In this document: positions 30,383 to 30,446 of the stretch, in pieces | Numbering within the stretch: position 1 is the stretch's first letter | How the letters are laid out: each line of letters begins with the position of its first letter | Origin: a virus | Virus record (IMG/VR): IMGVR_UViG_3300010354_000375 | Span: 1-30,446 of that record | Length of the DNA stretch: 30,446 bases | Direction: 5' to 3' (one strand) | Notes under the pieces: model-generated | Seen by the model: the letters and a program-made list of their open reading frames with translations, nothing else | Told to the model about the DNA's origin: nothing | Databases searched by the model: none | Made by a program: the position numbers and the translations under genes

Positions 30383-30445
30383 CTACTTATCGAAAGGTTT
30401 GAAGTCCTTTTTGTCAATGTCTTCTCGCAAACGCTCTTCAACAGC
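30383..30445 (-). CDS. C-terminal end of an upstream minus-strand gene
   Basis: An open minus-strand frame enters from the right edge and ends at TAG (30383-30385). The visible 20 residues are charged (EERLREDIDKKDF in the middle). Its stop is nine bases from the GTG of the initiator-like gene and the short gap holds that gene's ribosome binding site, so it is probably the preceding operon member. Too short to identify. Confidence 0.5.
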   Translation of the reverse strand, partial: AVEERLREDIDKKDFKPFDK

Positions 30446-30446
30446 C

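Noticed and set aside
1-30446. tRNA or other structured RNA genes
   Set aside because: Nearly all sequence is coding and none of the gaps is large enough to hold a cloverleaf with a T-arm signature that I could find by eye.

Overview
The window looks like part of a temperate bacteriophage or prophage infecting an actinobacterium. A WhiB-type iron-sulfur regulator points to an actinobacterial host. A tyrosine integrase fragment points to lysogeny. The rest is a dense phage replication and recombination set with 1 to 4 base gene overlaps. Sampled 60-base blocks run at about 40-47% GC, low for most cultured actinophages and compatible with a freshwater or marine low-GC actinobacterial host; this host guess is inference. 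No tRNA, rRNA, CRISPR array or insertion sequence was seen, and no capsid, portal, terminase or tail gene was recognised.

Layout. Positions 2-957 (+) hold the end of a tyrosine integrase and a membrane-anchored lysozyme-like protein. They end at a strong terminator at 1011-1040, which sits between convergent genes. Everything else is on the minus strand and reads from right to left. Nearest the right edge (30.4 to 22.4 kb) is the replisome: a winged-helix initiator-like protein, a sulfotransferase, a DnaC-like loader, a SWIM zinc-finger protein, a DnaB-like helicase, a CHC2/Toprim primase, a SNF2-type helicase, a coiled-coil protein and a MerR-like protein. Then (22.4 to 14.1 kb) come an ssDNA-binding-like protein, family A DNA polymerase, RecA, a PD-(D/E)XK resolvase-like protein, WhiB, a Cas4-type nuclease, a secreted subtilisin-like protease, a dNMP kinase and a RuvC-like resolvase.

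From 14.07 to 8.3 kb lies a SpoVS-domain protein followed by a tight train of about fifteen small, mostly unrecognised, often basic proteins. One of these, at 8865-9044, is a 59-residue gene with a GTG start. From 8.0 to 5.05 kb are a nucleotidyltransferase, a HAD-like protein without its catalytic aspartates and a TIM-barrel-like protein with a cysteine cluster. The operon ends with a class II (B12-dependent) ribonucleotide reductase, then an AT-rich pair: a flavin-dependent halogenase of the tryptophan-halogenase type and a translationally coupled three-helix membrane protein.

How it fits together. RNR and dNMP kinase supply dNTPs. Initiator, loader, DnaB, primase, SSB and PolA replicate the DNA. 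RecA, Cas4-like nuclease, SNF2 helicase and two resolvase-like enzymes handle recombination and branched intermediates. WhiB, MerR and SpoVS are candidate regulators. The accessory cargo (halogenase, sulfotransferase, exported protease) suggests chemical or proteolytic remodelling of the host cell or its surroundings. These cargo genes and the small-gene train are the most likely places for undescribed biology.
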